Below are positions 8,941-17,065 of a stretch of DNA of 64,000 bases, in pieces. The notes beneath the pieces are model-generated. The model saw only the letters and a program-made list of their open reading frames with translations, ran no database searches and was not told the origin of the DNA. The first letter of the stretch is position 1. Each line of letters starts with the position of its first letter. The position numbers and the translations under genes are program-made. The stretch is taken from the NCBI GenBank assembly GCA_030681645.1, contig JAUXRX010000001.1, forward strand, positions 142,095 through 206,094, in the 5' to 3' direction. This stretch comes from Archangium sp. (GTDB lineage: Bacteria > Myxococcota > Myxococcia > Myxococcales > Myxococcaceae).

Positions 8941-9266
8941 CGCCCACCCTCCAGCGCGAGCACTCCGAGCGTCACCACGATGCTCACCCCGCCCAGGGTC
9001 GCGTCGAGCGCCATGGCGCCGGTGCTCAACGCCACGCAGCCCACCGCCAGCACGAACATCCGCAATGCGGCGCGCTGGGCGCCTTCCCACACCTGCACGC
9101 CCCGCTGCTGCACGCGTTGGCGACGCTTGATCAGCTTTCCCAGCAGGGCGCGGGCCGAGGTCTCGCCCGCCTGGCGGGGCGCGAGCTGCGCTTCCAGCAG
9201 GGAGATGCGCTCGTGCGCGTCACGCAACGCTTCGGCCAGAACGTCTTCGTCACGAGGTGAGCGCAT
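8937..9266 (-). CDS. Small two-helix membrane protein, kinase operon
   Basis: The 109-residue protein has an acidic/basic amphipathic N-terminal helix (about 1-60) and two hydrophobic helices (about 68-86 and 88-104). It overlaps the next gene by 4 bp and starts 34 bp after the kinase stop. I do not recognise a family. It resembles its downstream neighbour in layout (soluble coiled-coil part, then two membrane segments), so the two may be distant relatives or partners in one complex. Confidence 0.68.
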   Translation of the reverse strand: MRSPRDEDVLAEALRDAHERISLLEAQLAPRQAGETSARALLGKLIKRRQRVQQRGVQVWEGAQRAALRMFVLAVGCVALSTGAMALDATLGGVSIVVTLGVLALEGGR

Positions 9267-9299
9267 CGTCTGGGCGGAACCTCTCCCCGACCACGAGAA

Positions 9300-11054
9300 T
9301 CATTGCGGCGGGAGGTCGTCGAGCCGGTACTTCTGCGCCTTGTTCTTCCCCGCCCCCACCTGCAGCGAGAGGTGACGCTTCACCCCGTCCTGCCCCGTCA
9401 CCGTCACCAGGTGCGTGCCCACGTTGAGCGAGAACGACACCATCGTCCCCTGGCCCAGCACCTGCGACCCCTTCATCACCGTCGCCTCGGGGATCAGCAC
9501 CAGGGTCACCTCGCCCTTCTCCCTGGGACCACGGGGCGTGTCGCCCTTCACCGGCGGGTCCTTCGGGGTGGGTTCCTTCGGCTGTGGAATCGGGTCGAGG
9601 GGCGGGGTGTCGGTGCCGGGCAGCTCCACCCCGGGGATCTTCGTCAGCACCACCGGCTCCACCACGTGCGGGCGCGACGACTCGACCGGGCCCTGCATCG
9701 CCTTCCACACCAGCAAGCCCACGCCGAGCGCCACCACCACCGCGAGCACCGGCCAGGCCATCGACGCCGAGCGGGGCGTGGGGGTGAGCGCCACCACCGC
9801 GTCGGTCGAGGCGTAGTCCTTCTCCTTCGGCAGCGAAGCGGGCGTGGGCTCGGACGCAGCCTCGAGCTTGCGGCTCGACACCTTCACCTTCTTCAGCTTC
9901 GAGAGCGACTTCCCTTCAGGGCGCGCTTCCGCCCCGGGCGCCCAGCCGCGCACCTGCTTGAGCTTGCCCGCCGAGATGGCCGGGCTCGGCTTGCGCCGCA
10001 CCGCTTCCTCGAGCTCGCGATCGTGCGCGGAGGACCGGCGGAACTCCTCGACCGCGGCGCCGACCTCGCGCTCGTCCTTCTTCGCGGCCTCGAAGAGCCG
10101 CTGCGTCGAGGCGATCTTCTCCTCGAAGCGCTCCTTCATGAACTCGGCGCGCTCCTCGGCATCGAAGAGCAGGTGGCCACACGACGACGAGAGGGCGCGG
10201 GCCATGTCGCGTGCCGAGCGGTAGCGCAGGTTCAGGTCGCGCTCGAGCGCCTTCATCGCCACGGCCGAGAGCTCCTTCGGCACCGACGACTCGACCTCGG
10301 TGGGCGCGACGATCGGCTCGGAGAGGATCATCTTCAGCTCGGCCAGCTCGGTCTCGGCGGAGAAGAGGCGGCGGCCGGTCATCATCTCCCACAGCACCAC
10401 GCCCAGGCTGAACACGTCGCTGCGGCCGTCGATGGGGTCGCCCCGCACCTGCTCGGGAGACATGTAGCCGGCGGTGCCCTTCACCGTGCCCGCGCGGGTG
10501 CGGGCGAGCGCGCCCTTGGCCTTGGCGATGCCGAAGTCGAGCAGCTTCACCTGCCCGTCGTACGTCACCATGATGTTCTTCTGCGCCACGTCGCGGTGGA
10601 TGACGGGCGAGTCTTCACCGCTGGGCAGCTTGAAGGTGTGCGCGTAGTGCAGCGCCTGCGCGCAGTCGTGCACCACCGACGCGGAATAGCCCACCGGGAG
10701 CACCGCCTGCTGCTTGGCGCACGCGGTGACCACCTGGTTCAGGTCCTGGCCCGCGATGAACTCCATCGCCACGTAGAGCCCGGTGCTGGGGTCTTCGCCC
10801 ATCTCGAAGACCTGGCAGATGCTGGGGTGCGAGAACGCCGCGGTGACGCGCGCCTCGTCGAGGAACATCTTCACGAAGTTCTCGTCACCCGCGGCCTCGG
10901 CGAGGATGTGCTTGAGCACCACGAACTTGCGGAAGCCGCCGGGGCCCTGCGTGGAGGCGAGCGAGAGCTCGGCCATGCCTCCCTTCGCCAGACGCGCCAG
11001 GACCTCGTATCGACCGACGCGCGAGCTCATCAGGGGCGTGAACGTTACCCTCAT
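9300..11054 (-). CDS. Ser/Thr protein kinase with membrane anchor and PEGA-like tail
   Basis: This Hanks-type kinase has 584 residues. The kinase domain (about 14-285) shows the glycine loop LAKGGMAE, the ATP-binding Lys in VVLKHI, HRDVAQKN at about residue 153 (HRD motif present, with Ala in place of the usual catalytic-loop Lys), DFG and GTAGYMSPEQ. A charged linker (about 300-430) and one transmembrane helix (about 431-450) follow. A Pro-rich stretch then leads to a C-terminal PEGA-like beta domain. It is a typical myxobacterial membrane kinase with an external sensor part. Either the ATG at 11054 or the one at 11030 could be the start. It heads an apparent operon with two small membrane proteins. 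Confidence 0.92.
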   Translation of the reverse strand: MRVTFTPLMSSRVGRYEVLARLAKGGMAELSLASTQGPGGFRKFVVLKHILAEAAGDENFVKMFLDEARVTAAFSHPSICQVFEMGEDPSTGLYVAMEFIAGQDLNQVVTACAKQQAVLPVGYSASVVHDCAQALHYAHTFKLPSGEDSPVIHRDVAQKNIMVTYDGQVKLLDFGIAKAKGALARTRAGTVKGTAGYMSPEQVRGDPIDGRSDVFSLGVVLWEMMTGRRLFSAETELAELKMILSEPIVAPTEVESSVPKELSAVAMKALERDLNLRYRSARDMARALSSSCGHLLFDAEERAEFMKERFEEKIASTQRLFEAAKKDEREVGAAVEEFRRSSAHDRELEEAVRRKPSPAISAGKLKQVRGWAPGAEARPEGKSLSKLKKVKVSSRKLEAASEPTPASLPKEKDYASTDAVVALTPTPRSASMAWPVLAVVVALGVGLLVWKAMQGPVESSRPHVVEPVVLTKIPGVELPGTDTPPLDPIPQPKEPTPKDPPVKGDTPRGPREKGEVTLVLIPEATVMKGSQVLGQGTMVSFSLNVGTHLVTVTGQDGVKRHLSLQVGAGKNKAQKYRLDDLPPQ

Positions 11055-11366
11055 GCTTCGGCACTGGAGAGACTGTGTGAAACCCCTGTGGGGTGCCTGC
11101 GGAGAACCGTCACTTTTTCATCGGCCGATGTGGGGAACCCGACCTCCATGGACGTACATGTGGGACCCTGGGGAGAACCGGGGGGGTTGTCCACATGGCT
11201 GATTTCTGGAACCTGCCACATTCATTGAGGAATTCGGCTTGTCCACAACTCAGGCGCCTCTACTGCTTCTACGGCTTGATCAGATGACAGATCCAACAAG
11301 CAGAAGCAGTGGCATAGACCGAGCAGCTGATCTCCTGATGGCTCAAAAGAGCGAGACTCCCGCCAC
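11055..11366. promoter_or_regulatory. Divergent intergenic region with two DnaA-box-like sites
   Basis: This 312-bp gap separates the kinase (leftward) from a lipoprotein (rightward) and must hold both promoters. It contains two exact TTGTCCACA motifs at 11187-11195 and 11239-11247, and related TGTGGGGAA/TGTGGGAC words on the other side. TTGTCCACA is the high-GC form of the DnaA box. No -35/-10 pair could be assigned with confidence. Confidence 0.4.
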
Positions 11367-13565
11367 GTGACTGTCACCTCGCGCCACCTGCTGGGTCTGC
11401 TGGTGGTGCTCAGCGCCATGGCGGGCTGCAAGCGCAACGACCTCAACGGGGTGAGCAACGAGCTCCGCTTCGACCCGCCGAGCCTCGAGTTCGATCCCGC
11501 GTTCGCCGACGGCATCACCCGGCAGCGCGAGGTCACCATCGTCAACGACGGGCGCGCCACGGTCGAAGTGAGCTGGGACGGCATCGCGAGGCCGTTCGCC
11601 ATCGATCTGCCCACCAGGCTCCCGCCAGGGGCCACCACGCTCATCGTGGCGTGGACCCCCGAGGTCCCCGGCCGCTTCTCGCAGCTGCTCGAGGTGCACG
11701 CCGATGGCCTGACCTCGCCCACGCTGCCGCTGGACGCGGCGGCTCACGAGCTTCCTCCGTGCGTGCCCAGCTCGCCCTGCGTGGCGTCGCACTTCGACCC
11801 GGCGAGCCAGGCGTGCGTCGAGGAGCCCGTCGAGGACGGCCTCGCCTGTGACCCGGGCACGCTGTGCCTGGTCGACGCGCGCTGTGAGGCGGGCCGCTGC
11901 GTGGGCACGGCGCGCACCTGCGAAGACGACAACCGGTGCACCATCGACGTCTGCTACCCGATGACCGGCTGCGAGTTCCTGCCCTCGCCGCCCTGCCCCG
12001 GTGATGGCGCGTGCCTCGAGGGGACGTGCGATCCCGCCACCGGCTGCGGCCTGCAGCCCCGCGAGGATGGCTCGTCGTGTGGCCGCGCGGGCTCGTGCAC
12101 CATGGCCAACGTCTGCATCGAGGGCACGTGCGTGACGAGAGATCCACCCGACGGCTTCGTCTGCGCCGAAGAGAGCCCGTGCTCCGGTGAAGGCCGGTGC
12201 GTGAACGACACCTGCGTGCGCAGCGCCAGCCCGCAGGGCACCGAGCTGCTCCTGCCCAACTGGAGCTACGACACGGTGGCCTCCGCCGACCTCGACGCCG
12301 GCATGACGCCCTCGCAGCTGCACGACTTCGTGCTCGAGCCGGGCGGGGAGATGTCGCTGTCGGGCTTCTTCCACACCCCCGCGGTGCTGCGCGCGAACAC
12401 CGCCGAGGCGCTCACCGCGCCCCTGGGCAGCTCCCGGCGCTGCATCCTGTGGAACACGAAGTACGTGTGCGCGGACTACCCCGCGTCGCCCAACGGCAAG
12501 GTGTCGGCGATGGACCTGGCCACCGGCGCCACCGCGTGGACCTTCGACATCCGCACCGCCCGGCCGGACTTCCTGATGACCGCGCCCACCATCTTCCTCG
12601 CGCGGCTGGTGGTGCAGGACAGCGACCGCCTCGCGGCGTTGTTCGAGGCGTACCCGCGGAACACCGCCAACGACACCCAGTGCCGCCGGTATTTCCTCGC
12701 GGTGATCAACGCCTCGGGGCAGCTGGTGCAGGCGCAGCAGGTCATCGATCCGCTGCTGGATGTCTGCAATCACCCGCACGCGTACGGCGTGGCAGCCGAC
12801 TCGGGTGGCAACCTCTTCATCGCGTTCTCACCGACGGTGTCGCAGCAGGCGCCGCTGGTGCCTGACGACACCACGTTGATCACCAGCTTCTCGCGCGACG
12901 GCGTGTTCCGGTGGAAGCGGCTCAACGGCGGCATGCGGGGCGGCGAGCTGGCGGTGGCGCGCGGGCTGCTCTACGCCGAGTACACCAGCGTGGTGCTCGA
13001 CGCGACCAGCGGCCAGCCCGTGTTCGCCCTGCCCACCGACCTGGGCCGCGCGGTGATTTCTCAGAGCCGGCTCATTCCCGCGCCGGTGGCGGGCTCGACG
13101 ACGCTGTCGGGCTTCGAGGCCGGCGCCCTGCAGCTGCGCTGGTCGGCGGTGTTGCCCGGCCCGTGGACGTTCTGGTCTGACCAGGTGCGGCTGGCGAAAT
13201 GGCAGACCTCGAAGGGACCGCGGACGGTGGCCTTGACCTTCGTGCAGGCCCCTCCCGGCCCCGGGCTGCAGTCGCAGTATGGGTTGTATGCCTTTGACGT
13301 GCAGGACGGCTCTGAAGCGTTCAACTGCCCGGTGGTGTTGCCGGCGCGCACTCCGCCGCAGCTGTTCGAGGTGGCCAACGGGTCGCTGGGCATCATGAGC
13401 GGCGCGCTCGACAGCCTGGGGAACCCGGGGTGCAGCAAGTGTGATCCTCCGCTGGCGGGGAGCGCGGGTGCGTTCTTCTCGGTGCCGACGCGGTTGATCT
13501 CCGTGGCGGACGAGCCGTGGGTGGGCACGTTCGGCGGCGCCGGGCACGATCACCGCGAGAACTGA
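11367..13565 (+). CDS. Lipoprotein with choice-of-anchor, Cys-rich and beta-propeller parts
   Basis: The 732-residue protein has a signal ending SAMAGCKR (lipobox Cys). A beta-sandwich of the ASPM/Hydin 'choice-of-anchor D' type follows at about 30-125 (LEFDPAFADG, then REVTIVNDGRATVEVSW). A Cys-rich, EGF-like region runs from about 130 to 290. The rest (about 290-730) looks like a PQQ-type beta-propeller with repeated W/F-containing blades. It is predicted to sit on the outer membrane, and its partner is unknown. The start is a GTG at 11367. An upstream ATG is not in frame. Confidence 0.8.
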   Translation: MTVTSRHLLGLLVVLSAMAGCKRNDLNGVSNELRFDPPSLEFDPAFADGITRQREVTIVNDGRATVEVSWDGIARPFAIDLPTRLPPGATTLIVAWTPEVPGRFSQLLEVHADGLTSPTLPLDAAAHELPPCVPSSPCVASHFDPASQACVEEPVEDGLACDPGTLCLVDARCEAGRCVGTARTCEDDNRCTIDVCYPMTGCEFLPSPPCPGDGACLEGTCDPATGCGLQPREDGSSCGRAGSCTMANVCIEGTCVTRDPPDGFVCAEESPCSGEGRCVNDTCVRSASPQGTELLLPNWSYDTVASADLDAGMTPSQLHDFVLEPGGEMSLSGFFHTPAVLRANTAEALTAPLGSSRRCILWNTKYVCADYPASPNGKVSAMDLATGATAWTFDIRTARPDFLMTAPTIFLARLVVQDSDRLAALFEAYPRNTANDTQCRRYFLAVINASGQLVQAQQVIDPLLDVCNHPHAYGVAADSGGNLFIAFSPTVSQQAPLVPDDTTLITSFSRDGVFRWKRLNGGMRGGELAVARGLLYAEYTSVVLDATSGQPVFALPTDLGRAVISQSRLIPAPVAGSTTLSGFEAGALQLRWSAVLPGPWTFWSDQVRLAKWQTSKGPRTVALTFVQAPPGPGLQSQYGLYAFDVQDGSEAFNCPVVLPARTPPQLFEVANGSLGIMSGALDSLGNPGCSKCDPPLAGSAGAFFSVPTRLISVADEPWVGTFGGAGHDHREN

Positions 13566-13589
13566 CGACGCGTGTAGTAGGTGACTCCC

Positions 13590-14144
13590 ATGTCCCGCAT
13601 CGCCGTCATCATGGGCAGCGCGTCTGACTGGGAGACGCTGCAGCACGCCGCCTCGACCCTCGACGAGTTCGCCGTGCCCTACGAGGTCCGCGTCATCAGC
13701 GCGCACCGCACCCCCGAGCTCATGTTCGACTTCGCGAAGTCGGCCGCCGACGAAGGCTTCGCCGCCATCATCGCGGGCGCGGGCGGCGCCGCGCACCTGC
13801 CCGGCATGGTCGCCTCGCTCACCTCGCTCCCGGTGCTCGGGGTGCCCGTGCAGTCGAAGGCCCTGGCGGGCGTCGACTCGCTGCTCTCCATCGTGCAGAT
13901 GCCGGCGGGCGTGCCCACCGCCACCTTCGCCATCGGCCAGCCCGGCGCGGTGAACGCGGCCCTCTTCGCGGTGCGCATGCTCGCGGTCGGTGACTCGGCG
14001 CTGCGGGTGAAGCTGGCCGCGTACCGGGAAGCACAGGCGCAGAAGGCCCGCGCGTCGACCGCAGGGTTGGAGCCCCTCACCCCTCGAGGCGCGAGTTCGC
14101 CGTCCCTCTCCCCGCGCCGCAGGGAGCGGGGGAAACGACGCTGA
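13590..14144 (+). CDS. purE: N5-carboxyaminoimidazole ribonucleotide mutase
   Basis: PurE converts N5-CAIR to CAIR in purine synthesis. The 184-residue protein shows the class I signatures [16 protein letters not shown] and [12 protein letters not shown], and the [17 protein letters not shown] stretch near the active site. Core PurE is about 160 residues. Here the last 24 or so residues (EPLTPRG ... RRRERGKRR) are encoded by a copy of the dispersed repeat family 2 at 14073-14132. The stop overlaps the purK start (TGATG), so the two proteins of the pathway step are translationally coupled. The ATG at 13590 is preferred over the GTG at 13581. Confidence 0.95.
   Translation: MSRIAVIMGSASDWETLQHAASTLDEFAVPYEVRVISAHRTPELMFDFAKSAADEGFAAIIAGAGGAAHLPGMVASLTSLPVLGVPVQSKALAGVDSLLSIVQMPAGVPTATFAIGQPGAVNAALFAVRMLAVGDSALRVKLAAYREAQAQKARASTAGLEPLTPRGASSPSLSPRRRERGKRR
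14073..14132. repeat. Dispersed repeat family 2 inside the purE 3' end
   Basis: The stretch starts CCCCTCACCCC and contains CCGTCCCTCTCCCCGCGCC followed by the complementary GCAGGGAGCGGGG. It matches the intergenic family-2 elements, but here it is read through as the basic C-terminal tail of PurE. It ends only a few bases before the purK start codon. Confidence 0.75.
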
Positions 14145-15283
14145 TGCCCACGGTCGGAATCCTCGGCGGCGGCCAGCTGGGCCTGATGCTCGCGGAGTCG
14201 CTCGACCGCCTGGGCCACGACGTGGTGGTGCTCGAGGCCGACGCCGATTCGCCGTGCGCCCAGCGGCGCTCGAACGTGATCAGCGGCGGCCCGGGCGATC
14301 CAACTGCCCTCGCCACGTTCTTCTCGCGCGTGGACATCGCCACCTTCGACTCGGAGAACACCCCGGCCCCGCCCCTGGCGCCCTGGGCCGCGAAGCTCGC
14401 CCCGTCGCTGCGCGTGCTCGAGATCACCCAGGACCGCGCGAAGGAAAAGACCTTCCTGCGCGACCAGGGCTTCCGCACCGTGAAGTTCGAGCTCGTCGCG
14501 CCCGGCGCCGACGTGAAGGCGGCCGTGCACCGCTTCGGGCTGCCCTGCATCGCCAAGTCGGTCCTCGGGGGCTACGACGGCAAGGGCCAGCACCGGCTCC
14601 TCACCGAGACCGACGTGAGCGCCCTGCCCGCGAGCGCGCCGGGTGGCTGGGTGCTCGAGGAGGTGCTCCAGCTCGAGAGCGAGGTCTCGTGCCTGGTGGC
14701 CCGCGACGCGCGCAGCTCGGTCACCTTCCCCATCTTCGAGAACCTCCACGCCCACCACATCCTCGACCTCACCGTGCTCCCGGCCCGCGTCGCCCCCGCG
14801 CTGCAGGACGAGGCGCGCCAGGTCGCCGACGGCATCGCCCGCGCGCTCGACCTGGTTGGGCTGCTCACCGTCGAGTTCTTCATCGGCACCGGCCGGGACG
14901 GGGCGCGCCGGTTGTATGTGAATGAATTGGCGCCGCGCGTGCACAACTCGGGGCACGTGACGCGGCAGGCCTGCACGGTGAGCCAGTTCGACGCGCTCGC
15001 GCGCATCCTCGCCGGGGTCCCGGTGGTGCAGCCCGAGGTGCACCGCGGGGCGTGGTGCATGGGCCAGCTGCTCGGCGAGGTGTGGCTCGCCCAGGGCCGC
15101 ACCGGCGGCGCGCTCGACCTCACCGCGTGGAAGGACTTCCCCGACGTCGTCGATGTGTATGTGTATGGAAAGCGCGAGGCCCGCGCGCAACGGAAGATGG
15201 GTCACTTCGTGGTGCACGCCGACACCCCCGAGCGCGCGATGGAACGGGCGGTGCTCTTCCGCCAACGGCTCAGGGCACGCTGA
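14144..15283 (+). CDS. purK: N5-carboxyaminoimidazole ribonucleotide synthase
   Basis: PurK is an ATP-grasp enzyme that makes N5-CAIR from AIR, bicarbonate and ATP. It supplies PurE, encoded directly upstream. The 379-residue protein begins [19 protein letters not shown] and shows FDSENTPAP, the ATP-grasp loop KSVLGGYDGKGQ, VLEEVLQLESEVS and the metal-binding NELAPRVHNSGH motif. All are standard for the family and the length is normal. The gene's last 14 bp overlap the 3' end of the convergent response-regulator gene. Confidence 0.96.
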   Translation: MPTVGILGGGQLGLMLAESLDRLGHDVVVLEADADSPCAQRRSNVISGGPGDPTALATFFSRVDIATFDSENTPAPPLAPWAAKLAPSLRVLEITQDRAKEKTFLRDQGFRTVKFELVAPGADVKAAVHRFGLPCIAKSVLGGYDGKGQHRLLTETDVSALPASAPGGWVLEEVLQLESEVSCLVARDARSSVTFPIFENLHAHHILDLTVLPARVAPALQDEARQVADGIARALDLVGLLTVEFFIGTGRDGARRLYVNELAPRVHNSGHVTRQACTVSQFDALARILAGVPVVQPEVHRGAWCMGQLLGEVWLAQGRTGGALDLTAWKDFPDVVDVYVYGKREARAQRKMGHFVVHADTPERAMERAVLFRQRLRAR

Positions 15284-15713
15284 AGACGCTCTCGAGCAGC
15301 TCCGACGCCGGCCGGTAGGTGGTGGCAGGCGCCTTCGCGGCCACCAGCTCCAGCACGTATTCACTCAGCGCCGCCGCCACGAACGGCTTGGGCACGAAGC
15401 CGCTGGCGCCCGCCTCGAGGGCTTCGTTCACGTGCAGGCGGGTGACCGGGCCGGTCAGCACCAGCACCGGCGTGTCCTGGCGCTGGCTGCCCCCGCGGAT
15501 GGCGCGCAGCAGGTCGAGCCCTCCCGAGTACGGCATGTACCAGTCGGTGATCACCACGTCGTAGGGCGTGCGGTGGAAGAGCGCGAGCGCGGTGGCCCCG
15601 TTGGCGGCGGTGTCCACGTTCGGGAAGCCGAGGTCGTGCAGCAGGTCGCAGAGGCTCTCTCGCATCGAGGGGCTGTCGTCGACCACCAGCAACAACGCGT
15701 CGGCTCGGTTCAT
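15270..15713 (-). CDS. Single-domain response regulator (CheY-like)
   Basis: The 147 residues form one receiver domain: acidic pair VVDDS near residue 11, phospho-acceptor Asp in VVITDWYMPYSGG (about residue 54), LTGP switch position and the conserved Lys in FVPKPF. A tail of about 25 residues follows, and there is no output domain. It would act by protein-protein contact after phosphorylation, as CheY or Spo0F do. No histidine kinase lies next to it. It is convergent with purK and overlaps it by 14 bp. The upstream region towards 15838 must carry its promoter. Confidence 0.92.
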   Translation of the reverse strand: MNRADALLLVVDDSPSMRESLCDLLHDLGFPNVDTAANGATALALFHRTPYDVVITDWYMPYSGGLDLLRAIRGGSQRQDTPVLVLTGPVTRLHVNEALEAGASGFVPKPFVAAALSEYVLELVAAKAPATTYRPASELLESVFSVP

Positions 15714-15837
15714 GAGGGGCGCTCAGCAGCAAGGACCGGGCCCCCGGGCCGAGCCCAGCGAACGCGGAGGCTTGGGTCGAGCACTGCATCAGACTGAAGG
15801 CCTTCCCCTTCAGTTCGGCGGTGCGAAGCTCGGCGCC

Positions 15838-16401
15838 ATGACCGTCAAGACGCCCGCGCAGGCGCTGGCCCTGGTGAAGCGCGCCGGCCTGGTCACGCTC
15901 GCCGCTCGAGTCGAAGGGGTGCCGTGCTTCGTGGAAGCGGTGGTGGGCGAGCCCGTGCGCGGCAGCTGGTGGGGTCACCCGCAGGGCAAGCTCATCTTCG
16001 CCCTGGCCGAGGGCCTGGAGGACGCGCGCGAGGTGCTCACCCTCAAGCTCCTCGACGGCAAGACGACCTTCGTGCACCGCGCGCTCTGGCCGGCGTTGCT
16101 CGCCGTGGTGCTCGACGAAGGGTGGCGCAGCGCCCGCGGCCAGCGGCTCAGCGCCGGGGCCAGGTCGTTGTGGAAGAAGGTCGAGCTCGCTTCGCGGCGG
16201 GGAGAGGCCCCTGAGCCGGTGAAGGAGCTCGAGGCGTCACTGCTCGTGCACGTCGCTTCCGAGCACACCGAGCAGGGCCGCCACGAGAAGCGGCTCACCT
16301 CGTGGGGCCACTGGGCGAAGGCGCAGCAGGTCTCGCCCGGAAAGCTCAGCCCCGACGCCGCGCGCGAGAAGCTGAAGCGGGGCACCGCGACCGGGCTGTG
16401 A
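15838..16401 (+). CDS. Unrecognised 187-aa soluble protein
   Basis: I do not recognise this protein. It has no signal peptide or membrane segment. The N-terminal 110 residues mix hydrophobic strands and helices (LVTLAARVEGVPCFVEAVVGE, WWGHPQGKLIF). The C-terminal half is rich in Lys/Arg/Glu, with HVASEHTEQGRHEKRLTSW near residue 140, which could be a nucleic-acid-binding helical part. The ATG at 15838 fits because the upstream in-frame sequence lacks its composition. It is divergent from the response regulator, and a short GAAGGCCTTCCCCTTC hairpin-like sequence lies just upstream. It could be a myxobacteria-specific protein. Confidence 0.6.
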   Translation: MTVKTPAQALALVKRAGLVTLAARVEGVPCFVEAVVGEPVRGSWWGHPQGKLIFALAEGLEDAREVLTLKLLDGKTTFVHRALWPALLAVVLDEGWRSARGQRLSAGARSLWKKVELASRRGEAPEPVKELEASLLVHVASEHTEQGRHEKRLTSWGHWAKAQQVSPGKLSPDAAREKLKRGTATGL

Positions 16402-16419
16402 GGGCCTTCAGCTGATCAG

Positions 16420-16500
16420 CCCTCGACTTCGCTCGCGCCTCCGCTCGGGGTGAACGGTGATGAGCTCGACCGTCATTTCGATCGACCCTCTCGGGGTGCG
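16420..16500. repeat. Dispersed repeat family 1, extended copy
   Basis: It begins CCCTCGACTTCGCTCG and includes CCGCTCGGGGTGAACGGTG, then GATGAGCTCGACCG and TTTCGATCGACCC. This shows the longer version of the element, in which an AT-containing GATCGA arm is added. It fills the gap between two convergent genes. Confidence 0.65.
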
Positions 16501-16504
16501 CGAC

Positions 16505-17065
16505 TCACGAGCCGCGGCAGGCACCCTGGAAGCAGGCGGTGCCCGCGGCGCAGTCGAGGCTGCGAATGCAGGCCTCGCACACCCCGGTGGCCTGGTTGCA
16601 CCTCGGCGCGGCAGCAGCGGGGCACTGGGTGTCGTTGAGGCACGCCACGCAGCGGCCATGCGGCACGTCGCAGAACATGCCCTCGGCACAGTCCTCGGAG
16701 TCGTTGCACGCCGCGCAGACGTTCTGCCGGCACGCCTCGATGAAGCCCGGGCAGCCATTCCCGTCCACGCAGGGCAGCACGCACACCGGCGCCGAGGGGC
16801 TGCACACGTAGGGTGCGACGCAGCCCACCATTCCCCGGCAGGGCACGCAGCGCTTGGTGGTCGGCTCGCACGCCGGTGAAGGCGCCGCGCAGTGCGCGTC
16901 GGTCACGCACTCCACGCATTCGCCGCTCACGTCACAGATGAGCGGGCTCCTGCAGGGGTTGCTCTCGCTGCACATGCGCGAGTGCCCCGCGTCTTCGGGG
17001 AACACCACCGGGATGTTGCCGCACCCTCCCAGCAGGAAGAGGATGACGGAGAGACGAAGCTTCAC
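16505..17065 (-). CDS. Cys-rich lipoprotein, last gene of the ECF/FecR operon
   Basis: The 186-residue protein starts with GTG inside the stop of the FecR-like gene (overlap 17062-17065). It opens KLRLSVILFLLGGCGN, a lipoprotein signal with lipobox Cys at about residue 15. The rest has about 25 Cys residues in repeats of the form CxxCxxDxxCxxxxPxCxxxTxxC, an EGF/DSL-like disulfide scaffold. It is predicted to be anchored in the outer membrane. Position suggests it is a surface part of the signalling unit encoded upstream. No specific ligand can be inferred. Confidence 0.78.
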   Translation of the reverse strand: MKLRLSVILFLLGGCGNIPVVFPEDAGHSRMCSESNPCRSPLICDVSGECVECVTDAHCAAPSPACEPTTKRCVPCRGMVGCVAPYVCSPSAPVCVLPCVDGNGCPGFIEACRQNVCAACNDSEDCAEGMFCDVPHGRCVACLNDTQCPAAAAPRCNQATGVCEACIRSLDCAAGTACFQGACRGS

